From assembly GCA_903863845.1 (NCBI GenBank), contig CAIPDP010000090.1:1-53077 (forward strand): a stretch of DNA of 53,077 nucleotides, read 5' to 3'. The number at the start of each line of letters is the position of its first letter. The first letter of the stretch is position 1. The position numbers and the translations under genes are program-made. This stretch comes from an uncultured Mucilaginibacter sp. GTDB lineage: Bacteria; Bacteroidota; Bacteroidia; Sphingobacteriales; Sphingobacteriaceae. Under the pieces are notes generated by a model. The model saw only the letters and a program-made list of their open reading frames with translations, was not told where the DNA came from and ran no database searches. Below, one piece after another: positions 29,401 to 37,011 of this stretch.

Positions 29401-30452
29401 CCAGTGATCACCAGTTCTCCGGCTTCGCCAACCGGCACTAAATTCATTTTTTCATCTACCACCGCCAGGTTATAATTTGGTAATGGCTGGCCGATCACGA
29501 TCTCGTCTCCGGGGTTCAACCGCGCCATTGTCGCGGTTACTGTAGTTTCGGTTGGCCCATAGCTATTGTAAAACTCCAGGCCTGCTTTGGCCCATTTATC
29601 TAAAACCTGTTTGGTGCATGCTTCTCCGCCGGCGTTAACCAATCTTAGTGAGGGGATGTCATCATCCATCACGGCCAACAGGCTCGGCACGGCGTGTAAC
29701 ACCGAAATTCGTTCTCGCCTGAGCGTTTCACTCAATTCATCAATTGCTTTAGAAGTGGTATTATCGGCCACCCACAAAGTTGCCCCAGCGAAGTAACTGA
29801 TCCAGGTTTCCTCGCACCACATATCGAACGAGACCGAAAATCCCTGGTAAACACGGTCATCGGACCGGATATTGAGTACCGATTGTTCAGAGCGCACCAG
29901 TTGACAAATCTGCTGGTGACTAATCAGTATTCCTTTGGGTTTGCCGGTACTACCCGAAGTATATAGTACATAAGCGCAGTCTTTCGAAGTTGCTGCAATT
30001 CCCTGAAAATGCTTTTTTCCGGCACTGACAGTTTTGTCAAAGACCGGCACCTGAAGTATCCTGGTATTGCTATCCAACTGCTGGTTACTGAAGCAGGCTA
30101 TTGCACCAACCTCTTCCATGATCAACTCTACCCTCTCGGACGGTATCTCCCGGTCAACCGGCACATAGGCAGCACCGGCTTTGATGATACCAAGTATAGC
30201 AGCGTGCAATTCTAAACCACGGGTCCACCAAAGGCCAACAAAAGTGCCTGGCCCAGCACCATTTGCGACAAGCTGATCTGCGATCTGATCGCTCCACTGG
30301 TCGAGTTCGGCATAGATTAATTTATCCTGATGGAATTCTATAGCAGTTTTATCCGGCCAGGTATGTACAGTCTCCGCAAAAATATCGGCAAGCGTTTCGT
30401 TCCTGACAAGGTCGGGGCGTATTGCGCCTAAAACGACGCTTAAATTATTCAT
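26487..30452 (-). CDS. Pls/PosA-type non-ribosomal peptide synthetase
   Basis: 1321 residues. Adenylation domain (about 15-500): YTSGSTGKPKG near 161, NSYGPTETT, YRTGD, GRFDDQVKLRGYRIE near 404 and LPSGKINRK near 494. Carrier domain: FDDLGGHSL, Ser about 557 for the phosphopantetheine arm. Then three repeats of two membrane helices followed by a soluble left-handed beta-helix-like domain (helices near 617-690, 857-927 and 1110-1170; domains near 727-830, 964-1067 and 1207-1321). There is no condensation or thioesterase domain. This layout and length match epsilon-poly-L-lysine synthetase (Pls, 1319 aa), where the soluble domains join activated monomers at the membrane. Divergent to a phosphopantetheinyl transferase. 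Confidence 0.93.
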   Translation of the reverse strand: MNNLSVVLGAIRPDLVRNETLADIFAETVHTWPDKTAIEFHQDKLIYAELDQWSDQIADQLVANGAGPGTFVGLWWTRGLELHAAILGIIKAGAAYVPVDREIPSERVELIMEEVGAIACFSNQQLDSNTRILQVPVFDKTVSAGKKHFQGIAATSKDCAYVLYTSGSTGKPKGILISHQQICQLVRSEQSVLNIRSDDRVYQGFSVSFDMWCEETWISYFAGATLWVADNTTSKAIDELSETLRRERISVLHAVPSLLAVMDDDIPSLRLVNAGGEACTKQVLDKWAKAGLEFYNSYGPTETTVTATMARLNPGDEIVIGQPLPNYNLAVVDEKMNLVPVGEAGELVITGPGVGNGYINLPELTSQKFLPKPESLAILPGDTVYRTGDAAIIDAHGAIELQGRFDDQVKLRGYRIELGEIEVRLHELPGVRSAAVAIRKDQTGQEQLIGYLQMADQANVEEHSFRLELGKTLPSYMVPAVIVGLSEMPRLPSGKINRKALPVPKAFTDAIDFFGQETLGPDATTGDKVLNSLRKTFHNNAVDVSMDFFDDLGGHSLLAAGFVSQLRKDAGMPHVSLKDVYLHRPVSNLIAYWDAAQQQAPKPETSSFQKPPLWRYISCWSAQTVALLLIYGLFAFQIFIPYLGYYYVDQATIDNPLHILYAILTSLALFSLIPPIFTLLTLATKWLVIGKFKEGDYPVWGTYYFRWWLVKTMQRLLPAQFLNGTPLYPVYLRLLGMKIAPDAQISDFSFDAEDLISIGADASLSSQTRLNNAWVEDGLLKLRKIHIGDHAYIGSSAMIAGNAVIEDWGELQDLSHLQQGKTIKTAEVWQGSPANYKETKAIADLPHPIAFSKARRVRYKLAFTLFILVFPFIILLPLLPTIMTINSLDNAAGDYDFTYMIGAPALALLYILLFAAETIILTRLLQRNVKPGKYPVYSIFYLKKWFVDQLLSLNLIVLHPIYATVYVARFFRALGAKIGRETEISTASNVTHALLEIGDGAFIADAVTLGEADIRGQQLILDKTTIDSYSFVGNSALIPQGYHLQGNMLIGVLSTPPNEQQMSESTARDWFGSPAIALPRRQESQSYPPELTIRPKKARKFARATVEFIRIILPESAIICSSILFIAYGHDLVVDEPLWKIILYFPFYYLFYMGIPAFLLTLLLKWVFIGKYKAEQQPMWTWKVWRSEAITSTYEALSIPFLLEYMQGTPWLPMFLRLLGTKIGKGVWMNTTDITEFDMVSIGDHAALNADCGPQTHLFEDRVMKVGTVKIGARSSIGAGTIILYDSEVGDDTKIEALSLVMKGERLAAGTEWTGSPVQPL

Positions 30453-30602
30453 TGTATAACATTAACAGGCAAACATTCGGTTTATAAGACTGGGGAATAG
30501 CCCGGAGGTTTATGCGGCAATGATAAACATTGTTGTTACAAAGCAAACCATAAAACAGCATGTTTTGTAAAACCTATCTTATAAATTACATATAATTGGT
30601 GT

Positions 30603-31238
30603 ATGGTAATTTGTTACTACAGTGAGATCAAGAAAAAATGGTCCGAAAGCGAGCTGGAGGAGAAACTTAAGCTGCTTCCGGAGATTTTGCAAATTGAAGC
30701 AAAGCGTAAAAAACGCTGGACCGACCGGCAATTATCCATTACCGGCAAGCTGTTACTTAAAGAACTAATTGTTGGGCTGGAAGCAAGCCAGCTTTCCCTT
30801 GCTGATATCAAATACACCGATTACAACCGACCCTGGTTCGATTCGTCCATAGATTTCAATATCGCTCATTCGGGCAATTTTGTGATCTGTTGCGGCACAG
30901 ATACGGGTAGTATCGGTGTAGATATTGAACAGATCAAACCGATCGTATTGGATGACTACATCGATTATTTTACGTCGGATGAATGGCGAATCATTCTCGA
31001 TTCAGAGAATCAATCCGACAGATTTTTTGAATTTTGGACACGAAAAGAGGCCATTGTAAAAGCAATTGGCACCGGCTTACATATACCACTTTCTAATATT
31101 GCCGTTATAAACAATAGGGTAACTTATAATGATATCAGCTATTACATTCAAAAACTAATCATAGCAAAAGATTATCAATGTCATCTGGCAAGCACAGAAC
31201 CTGTCGCTATTGTCGATTCTATGCAGATTCAATTCTAA
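30603..31238 (+). CDS. 4'-phosphopantetheinyl transferase, Sfp type
   Basis: 211 residues. Motifs of the Sfp/Gsp class are present: NIAHSGNFV, IGVDIEQI (metal-binding D and E) and WTRKEAIVKAIGTGL with the catalytic Glu and Lys. It moves the phosphopantetheine arm of coenzyme A onto carrier-domain serines. It is divergent from the synthetase gene across 150 bp, and that carrier domain is the obvious substrate. A carrier-protein synthase for fatty-acid ACP would be a separate gene elsewhere. Cytosolic. Confidence 0.93.
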   Translation: MVICYYSEIKKKWSESELEEKLKLLPEILQIEAKRKKRWTDRQLSITGKLLLKELIVGLEASQLSLADIKYTDYNRPWFDSSIDFNIAHSGNFVICCGTDTGSIGVDIEQIKPIVLDDYIDYFTSDEWRIILDSENQSDRFFEFWTRKEAIVKAIGTGLHIPLSNIAVINNRVTYNDISYYIQKLIIAKDYQCHLASTEPVAIVDSMQIQF

Positions 31239-31285
31239 AAACTTCGGCTTATCTTTAGACGAAAATTTGAAAAAATCTGGAGTAA

Positions 31286-31780
31286 ATGAGCCTGAAAACA
31301 CAAAGCCGATTTCCTTACCGCGATTTGATCATCAGTATCGCTTTTCCCCTTATCATCGGAGTAACGGCATCCTTTTTTACCGAACCTGAAATAAAAGGAT
31401 GGTATTTGTCCTTAAATAAACCAACATTCAATCCACCTAACTGGCTTTTTGCACCGGTATGGACCACAATTTACCTATTGATCGGGATAGCCGCCTTCCG
31501 TGTCTGGCGAAAACGTGAAAGTACTGCTGTTTTTAAAAACACGATCATTGTTTACGCTATCCAGTTAGTGCTCAACTTCTCATGGTCGATCGTATTTTTT
31601 GGGATGCACCAGGTGTTGGGGGCCTTTTTAGTGATCGTGGCATTATGGATCAGCATCCTGCTTAATATGTATTTTTTTGGTAGGTATAGCCGCATGGCTT
31701 CCTGGCTGCTTTTACCCTACCTGCTATGGGTCAGTTTTGCTTCAACGCTTAACCTGGCGATTTACCTGCTGAACCGATAA
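31286..31780 (+). CDS. TspO/MBR family protein
   Basis: 164 residues, five membrane helices. Family signatures are WYLSLNKPTFNPPNWLFAPVWTTIYLLIGIAAFRVW and a C-terminal LPYLLWVSFASTLNLAIY. TspO proteins bind tetrapyrroles and sterol-like ligands and respond to light, oxygen or stress. It begins 47 bp after the phosphopantetheinyl transferase and could be in its transcript. A near-consensus TATCTTTA lies at 31250-31257 as a possible own promoter. Confidence 0.92.
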   Translation: MSLKTQSRFPYRDLIISIAFPLIIGVTASFFTEPEIKGWYLSLNKPTFNPPNWLFAPVWTTIYLLIGIAAFRVWRKRESTAVFKNTIIVYAIQLVLNFSWSIVFFGMHQVLGAFLVIVALWISILLNMYFFGRYSRMASWLLLPYLLWVSFASTLNLAIYLLNR

Positions 31781-31817
31781 AATGTGCTATTTTTAATCCG
31801 GCTTTGCATACCCTATC

Positions 31818-32357
31818 ATGAAAAAGTATTTCCTATCCATTTTCCTTTTATTCAGCAGTATTCTTGTTTTCGCCAATAAGGTTACGATAGATCATTTTAC
31901 CATTGCCAAAAGCGAACTATCCGAAAACGAATTCGCCATTAAGGCTACTGACAGTGCAGAACATGTTTTAGACGATGTAAACGGGCATTTTACTTTTTCG
32001 ATCAATGGCTTCGATGAAAACTTGGTTTTTAAAAGGGGAATAGCAAATGATCGGCGTCAGATCAGCAATTCGAGTTTCATTTATGTTAAACACGAAAATG
32101 ACAATGGCACCCATGCCACACTTTACTATATTTACCGGTCAGGCAGTTTCTTTATACCTATTCATATCAGTTGGATCGTGCTGCTGGCAATACCAATTTT
32201 ATTGATCGCGCTGGGCTATCTGTTCAAAAAGCTGATCATTCTGGCGGTGATCATCTTCGTTATCTTTGTGTATTTTAACTATCACCACGGCCTTGGAGCA
32301 AGCACTTTCTTTGAAAGCATCATCGACGGGCTAAAAGGACTGTTCAATAAAGTCTAA
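31818..32357 (+). CDS. Hypothetical exported membrane protein
   Basis: 179 residues. A signal peptide (MKKYFLSIFLLFSSILVFA) is followed by a beta-rich domain of about 95 residues (KVTIDHFTIAKSELSENEF … VYVKHENDNG), then two adjacent membrane helices near residues 113-150 and a short C-terminal tail with FFESIIDGLKGLF. I do not recognise the family. It starts 37 bp after tspO and may be co-transcribed. It ends close to the end of convergent tamL. Confidence 0.6.
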   Translation: MKKYFLSIFLLFSSILVFANKVTIDHFTIAKSELSENEFAIKATDSAEHVLDDVNGHFTFSINGFDENLVFKRGIANDRRQISNSSFIYVKHENDNGTHATLYYIYRSGSFFIPIHISWIVLLAIPILLIALGYLFKKLIILAVIIFVIFVYFNYHHGLGASTFFESIIDGLKGLFNKV

Positions 32358-32386
32358 AAATATTAACTTATTCACTAATTCACTCA

Positions 32387-34753
32387 CTAAAACGGCATTC
32401 CCACTCCAAAATTTAATTGGAGGAAGTTAAAAGTATCTGGTCCATTACTTGCTTTGTAAGCGGTTTTGAAGGGCCCTGTACCAAATAACTCACCAAAATG
32501 ATTAATAAGCACCCACTGATCTGAGCCGCTAAATTCAGGATCTTTAAATTTAAGCGCTGCATCCAATCTGAACACAAAGAATGAAAGGTCGAACCTAAAT
32601 CCAGTACCTATCGCAATAGCTGTTGAAGGCCAGAAATTGTTCAATCTGAATTCTTCATTAGGAAACTGGGATTGTTGGTGTAAGCGCCATACGTTACCCG
32701 CATCGGCAAAAAAAGCACCCAGCAGGGGCGCACCAAAAAAGTTACTGGCTATGCGGTACCGGTACTCTGCATTCATCACAAATTTTATTTCGCCGAATTG
32801 GTCGAGGTATTTCAAATTCCTGCGCAAAATCTGGGCGCTGGAATCGGCACCATATTCAGCGCGGTCAAACTGCCCCGGCCCCAGCGTACGCGGTAACCAG
32901 GCGCGTATATCATTTGCCCCGCCAACATAAAAGTTCTTTTCAAAGATCAACTGGTTACTATTGCCATAAGGAACGCCGATCCCCGGGTTAAGACGTAGTA
33001 TAAATTGCTGCCCATTGCCCAGGTCTTTGTAGAACCTTACATCGGCTTCACCTTTGGCATACTGCGCAAAGGTGTATCCCAAAAAAGTACGTGCACCCAG
33101 CGTATCGCGTGCTGTATTAAATGCTTTGCTTAGTAGTGATAGTGTGTTACCTCCAACATCCAAACTACCCCTGAAGTAAATAAAATCCCTATAGCTGCTT
33201 AACTTACTTGCATTCAGTTGATAGGTGTATTGTGAGCCCGAAGTGAAAATTGTTCGCCCGATAAGGGTTACGTACGAGTTATAACCGGCAGCCAACAATT
33301 GCTTTTGGGCATTCGGATCGATAATGCCTTTAGAAAATTCAATGTCAAGGGGCGTAACTGTATGAACTTTATCAGCTGTTTCCGAGAAATCGTAAGATAT
33401 AGCATTGATGAAATTCTCTCGTTCTACCAGATCCTTTTGGAAAAAAAGCGAGTAATTACTCGAGAATGTAGTATGCGGAACGCCATACTTGCCAAGTATA
33501 GGCAGATCAAATGGGAACAATATCTGCGGATACGTGACGCTGGCTCCGATCTTGAATTCCTGGTTCTCGATAGCCCCACTGGCAGTAGAGTTCCGACCGT
33601 TATCAAACAGAACGCTGTAATTTGTTTTTAACTGAAAGATGGTGGCCGACTTAAAAAGATTCCGATCGGTAAAAGTATTGCCTATGTTAAATCCGGTACG
33701 GCCGCCATTGAACAGGAACTCACCTTCGATCCTGTCCGACATCTGTTTGAGCGGAACCAGGTCGATTTTCTGATCCAGTTTATAGGTACTATCGGGTAAT
33801 TTCTCGAACGAGGGATTGGGTACATTTCGAAATACATTTAACTGTGCAAGCCTTGCCGTGGTCAGATTTTGCCGGTCGATATTATACAGATCGCCTTTAC
33901 GCTGGTAATCGTATATTGTTAGTATCCAGGGGTGAAATTTATGCGAGTAATCAACAAATTTAAATTGTGAATCAACTTTCAGCGTATCAGTCTTGCCGAA
34001 GTCGCGACCGCTTGAATTTGAAATGGTGATCGTGGTATTATTGATGCGGTACACCGGATGAGCAGGCTTTCCCGGCGGATTGTCGATCGTCATTTTAACA
34101 TCCACCAATTTTTTATTCAAACCGGTATCCACGTCATAGGTGATATATTGCCTGAAAAAATCGTAATAGCCATTACGCTTCATCAACTGGTAAATTTCGT
34201 CGCGTTCAAAAGCAAGGCTATCGGTATCATACCGGCCTCCGGGCCTGATATGTGAAAATTGTGGGCGATAAGTATGGTATAATCCTCGCACTTTACTGTC
34301 AGGTATACTATCCCTGAAACTTCTGAACCGGAACATCGGGCCCTCAACGGCGGCAAATATCAACTCGGCACGTTTATTTTTTACTTTGATGGTATCTGTA
34401 ACGATCGCCTTTACATAACCTTTGTTCCTTAGAAATTTCTGAATCTGTTCGCGCGAAAACTCAACGAGGTTGGTATCCACTATATTAGGCGCTTCACCTA
34501 TATCCTTCTTGCCATTTTTGCTAAAAAGGTAATACAGCTGCAGGTTGAACCCGTTATTTCGCTGCTGTTCTTTGTCAACATAATTCAGGGCAGCTTCTGC
34601 AAATTCCTTATCAACGCCAACGATGGTATTTTTTCGCACAAGGGCCTGGTTGTCGCTCAGGCGCCGGGTTAAACTACAACCGGTAACCAGAAAGACAAGC
34701 AGAATACTTAATATTGTAAGGCGGTAACCTTTTGATCTAATATATGCTTTCAA
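32387..34753 (-). CDS. tamL: TamL, BamA-like outer-membrane lipoprotein
   Basis: 788 residues. A lipoprotein signal ends at LVTGC (Cys 26). Residues about 30-330 contain POTRA-like repeats (for example IVGVDKEF, FSREQIQKFLRNKGYV and RDEIYQLMKRNGYYDFF); the remaining 450 residues form an Omp85 beta-barrel ending in LNFGVGMPF with a terminal aromatic residue. This is TamL, which in Bacteroidota replaces TamA as partner of the inner-membrane TamB in inserting outer-membrane proteins or lipids. The start is TTG at 34753, and it overlaps the divergent RNA methyltransferase start by 10 bp. No tamB lies in the window. Confidence 0.9.
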   Translation of the reverse strand: MKAYIRSKGYRLTILSILLVFLVTGCSLTRRLSDNQALVRKNTIVGVDKEFAEAALNYVDKEQQRNNGFNLQLYYLFSKNGKKDIGEAPNIVDTNLVEFSREQIQKFLRNKGYVKAIVTDTIKVKNKRAELIFAAVEGPMFRFRSFRDSIPDSKVRGLYHTYRPQFSHIRPGGRYDTDSLAFERDEIYQLMKRNGYYDFFRQYITYDVDTGLNKKLVDVKMTIDNPPGKPAHPVYRINNTTITISNSSGRDFGKTDTLKVDSQFKFVDYSHKFHPWILTIYDYQRKGDLYNIDRQNLTTARLAQLNVFRNVPNPSFEKLPDSTYKLDQKIDLVPLKQMSDRIEGEFLFNGGRTGFNIGNTFTDRNLFKSATIFQLKTNYSVLFDNGRNSTASGAIENQEFKIGASVTYPQILFPFDLPILGKYGVPHTTFSSNYSLFFQKDLVERENFINAISYDFSETADKVHTVTPLDIEFSKGIIDPNAQKQLLAAGYNSYVTLIGRTIFTSGSQYTYQLNASKLSSYRDFIYFRGSLDVGGNTLSLLSKAFNTARDTLGARTFLGYTFAQYAKGEADVRFYKDLGNGQQFILRLNPGIGVPYGNSNQLIFEKNFYVGGANDIRAWLPRTLGPGQFDRAEYGADSSAQILRRNLKYLDQFGEIKFVMNAEYRYRIASNFFGAPLLGAFFADAGNVWRLHQQSQFPNEEFRLNNFWPSTAIAIGTGFRFDLSFFVFRLDAALKFKDPEFSGSDQWVLINHFGELFGTGPFKTAYKASNGPDTFNFLQLNFGVGMPF

Positions 34754-35493
34754 AATCTCAAATCAATTCAATAAAGTCATTACAACATAAAAAGTTTCGC
34801 CACGAACAAGGTTTTTTTTTGGTTGAAGGCTCAAAATCAATAGTTGAATTCGCTAATTCGCCCTATGAAATAGATACTGTTTATTATACGACCACGTTCG
34901 ATTCAAAAGTGCTGAATTTATCGCAGAAAATAAACTGGTGTGAAATTTCTGTTAACGACCTTGAAAAGATCAGCAGTTTAAAAACACCCCAGGAGGTGAT
35001 CGCAAAAATCAGGATACCCCAATGGCCCTTGCCAGGCAAAAAAGAGCTGGAGGGAAAGTTTTCATTAGTACTTGACGGGGTGCAGGACCCGGGAAATTTA
35101 GGAACCATTATCCGTATAGCTGATTGGTTCGGCATCGGCCATATCATCTGCTCGCCGGATACTGTCGATAGTTATAACCCAAAAGTTGTGCAGGCTAGTA
35201 TGGGTTCGCTGTCAAGGGTAAGGATTTGTGATACTGAATTACCTGCATTTCTAGCAGCATTAAAATTGCCGGTTTTCGGCGCATTGCTTGATGGTGCTAA
35301 TATTTATGATACTGATTTCGGGCATGAGGGGCTGATTATTTTAGGAAATGAGGGGAATGGCATACGCAGCGAAGTGGAGGCTCTGGTAAGCCGTGCCGTT
35401 ACGATACCGCGCATTGGCAGAGCAGAATCATTGAATGTTGGTATTGCTACAGCCCTTTTTTGTTCAGAAATCACCCGAAATACAAAAAAATAA
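34744..35493 (+). CDS. TrmH-family RNA methyltransferase
   Basis: 249 residues. An N-terminal substrate-binding domain (about 1-90, with KKFRHEQGFFLVEG) is followed by the SpoU methylase core: LVLDGVQDPGNLGTIIRIADWFG (motif 1), LIILGNEGNGIRSE (motif 2) and IPRIGRAESLNVGIATAL (motif 3). It 2'-O-methylates rRNA or tRNA with S-adenosyl-methionine, using a deep-knot fold. The exact target is not clear. Its start overlaps the divergent tamL start, and a tRNA gene follows downstream. Confidence 0.92.
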   Translation: MLSKSQINSIKSLQHKKFRHEQGFFLVEGSKSIVEFANSPYEIDTVYYTTTFDSKVLNLSQKINWCEISVNDLEKISSLKTPQEVIAKIRIPQWPLPGKKELEGKFSLVLDGVQDPGNLGTIIRIADWFGIGHIICSPDTVDSYNPKVVQASMGSLSRVRICDTELPAFLAALKLPVFGALLDGANIYDTDFGHEGLIILGNEGNGIRSEVEALVSRAVTIPRIGRAESLNVGIATALFCSEITRNTKK

Positions 35494-35524
35494 ATTGGTG
35501 GGCGACAAATAATTACTATTTTTG
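35494..35524 (+). promoter_or_regulatory. Promoter of tRNA-Cys
   Basis: ATTG at 35494-35497 and TATTTTTG at 35517-35524 match the Bacteroidota -33 and -7 elements with a 19-bp spacer. The mature tRNA starts 16 bp further on. This is the best promoter in the window. Confidence 0.75.
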
Positions 35525-35540
35525 CACTCCTTAAAAATAG

Positions 35541-35611
35541 GGTCGGATGGCCGAGTGGCTAGGCAGAGGTCTGCAAAACCTCCTACAGCGGTTCGAATCC
35601 GCTTCCGACCT
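35541..35611 (+). tRNA. tRNA-Cys (anticodon GCA)
   Basis: A full cloverleaf: acceptor GGTCGGA / TCCGACC, D-arm GGCCGAGTGGCTAGGC, anticodon stem GAGGT / ACCTC with loop CTGCAAA (anticodon GCA, cysteine) and T-arm AGCGG-TTCGAAT-CCGCT. The discriminator is T (U), as in cysteine tRNAs. The CCA end is not encoded. Confidence 0.97.
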
Positions 35612-35641
35612 CAGGGTTTAGAAATTTAAAATTACAGCATC

Positions 35642-35815
35642 ATGGGCGTAACACGTTTGAAAAGAAAAGACAGAAGAAATAAAACTTTTTCGCGTTTAGA
35701 AGTACAAGGTCTTAAACTGGCTACTAACATTGAGTTGGGCAGCCGTTCTCAAGAGCCAAAACACAGCCAGTTAGACAAAAACAACGCGGCTATAGCTAAA
35801 GCATTGGGTAAATAA
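35642..35815 (+). CDS. Small basic protein, 57 aa
   Basis: A 57-residue frame opening MGVTRLKRKDRRNKTFSRLE, rich in K and R and without a membrane segment. It starts 30 bp after the tRNA-Cys and is followed at once by a terminator, so both are probably cut from one transcript. Short basic proteins with this MGVTRLKRKDRRNK opening recur in Bacteroidota; the function is unknown, and RNA or ribosome binding is a guess from the charge. Confidence 0.8.
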   Translation: MGVTRLKRKDRRNKTFSRLEVQGLKLATNIELGSRSQEPKHSQLDKNNAAIAKALGK

Positions 35816-35833
35816 TTCCTGAAGGAATTTTTT
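35814..35833 (+). terminator. Terminator after the small basic protein
   Basis: The stem AATTCC / GGAATT with a TGAA tetraloop is followed by TTTT and overlaps the stop codon. Confidence 0.65.
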
Positions 35834-35855
35834 ACTGATCTTATTGCAAAGATAT

Positions 35856-36911
35856 TTAATCCTGTTTTGCAAATGCAGACAGGATTTTTTTGTTGATGCG
35901 GCTGATTAGTCCAGGGCCTTCATAAATAAAGCCGGTATACAATTGCACCAACACCGCGCCCGCGTTTAGTTTATCGATAGCGTCTTCGGGAGAATGAATT
36001 CCTCCTACCCCAATAATTGGAAAAGCCCCTTTAGATTTTTCCGAAATATAGTGGATTACCTCTGTCGATGCACGTGTCAGGGGCTTGCCACTCAGGCCAC
36101 CGGTTTCCTCTGTGTATTTTGCAGATCGCAGACCTTCCCTAACAATGGTTGTATTCGTAGCGATCAGCCCAGCAATTTTTGTTTCCAGAACGATCTCCAC
36201 GATGTCATCCAATTGCTCGTGGGTCAGATCCGGAGCAATTTTTAACAAGATGGGTCTGCTAGTACCATTTTTTGAATTTCGTTGCTGCAGGGTATTCAGG
36301 ATATACATCAGAGGCTCTTTTTCCTGCAATGCCCGCAAACCCGGCGTATTAGGCGAACTTACGTTGACAACAAAGTAATCCACTACATCAAAAAGCCGGT
36401 CGAAACATTTGATATAATCATTTACCGCTTCATCATTTGGTGTCACCTTGTTTTTACCGATATTCCCTCCTATGATCAGCCCTTTTTGCCATTCTTTGGC
36501 ATTTTTACGGTAAGCGGCAATATTTTCGGCAACCACATCCATACCCTTGTTATTGAAGCCCATCCGATTGATGAGCGCCTGGTCGGCAGGCAAACGGAAC
36601 ATGCGGGGCTTAATATTACCCGGTTGAGGCAAAGGTGTAACCGTACCGACCTCAATAAAACCAAAGCCCAGGTCGGCCATTTCGCCGATCACTTCAGCAT
36701 TTTTGTCAAAACCGGCAGCCAGACCAACAGGGTTTTTGAAGCTTAAGCCAAAAACCTCTTTCTCCAACCTGTTATCACGCAGATCCCAAAATGCACGACT
36801 AAGTTTCCCGCCACCGGGTAAACGATTAAATCGTTTCAGGTTGCGGGTCACGAAGTAATGTACATTCTCGGGGTCGAATTGAAAAAGCAGTGGTTTGAGT
36901 AATTGATACAT
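35856..36911 (-). CDS. pyrD: Quinone-dependent dihydroorotate dehydrogenase (class 2)
   Basis: 351 residues, fourth step of pyrimidine synthesis: oxidises dihydroorotate to orotate and passes electrons to quinone. The N-terminal helical stretch ([27 protein letters not shown]) is the membrane and quinone tunnel region of class 2 enzymes. FMN-barrel motifs are [47 protein letters not shown] (catalytic Ser), [13 protein letters not shown] and GVGGI. Peripheral on the inner membrane. Its last codons form a hairpin that could act on transcription from the opposite strand. Confidence 0.96.
   Translation of the reverse strand: MYQLLKPLLFQFDPENVHYFVTRNLKRFNRLPGGGKLSRAFWDLRDNRLEKEVFGLSFKNPVGLAAGFDKNAEVIGEMADLGFGFIEVGTVTPLPQPGNIKPRMFRLPADQALINRMGFNNKGMDVVAENIAAYRKNAKEWQKGLIIGGNIGKNKVTPNDEAVNDYIKCFDRLFDVVDYFVVNVSSPNTPGLRALQEKEPLMYILNTLQQRNSKNGTSRPILLKIAPDLTHEQLDDIVEIVLETKIAGLIATNTTIVREGLRSAKYTEETGGLSGKPLTRASTEVIHYISEKSKGAFPIIGVGGIHSPEDAIDKLNAGAVLVQLYTGFIYEGPGLISRINKKILSAFAKQD
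35858..35891 (+). terminator. Plus-strand terminator inside the 3' end of pyrD
   Basis: AATCCTG / CAGGATT with an inner TGCA/TGCA pair, followed on the + strand by TTTTT. It would back up the terminator at 35814-35833 and stop transcripts running into pyrD antisense. Confidence 0.5.
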
Positions 36912-37011
36912 GGCGCGAATTTACCAAGTTTAACAACTCAAAAGTTATCGGATGTTAAATAATTGAAGATACAAATTGAAATTCCTACCTTTCAAAAGGT
37001 TATTGGATAAC

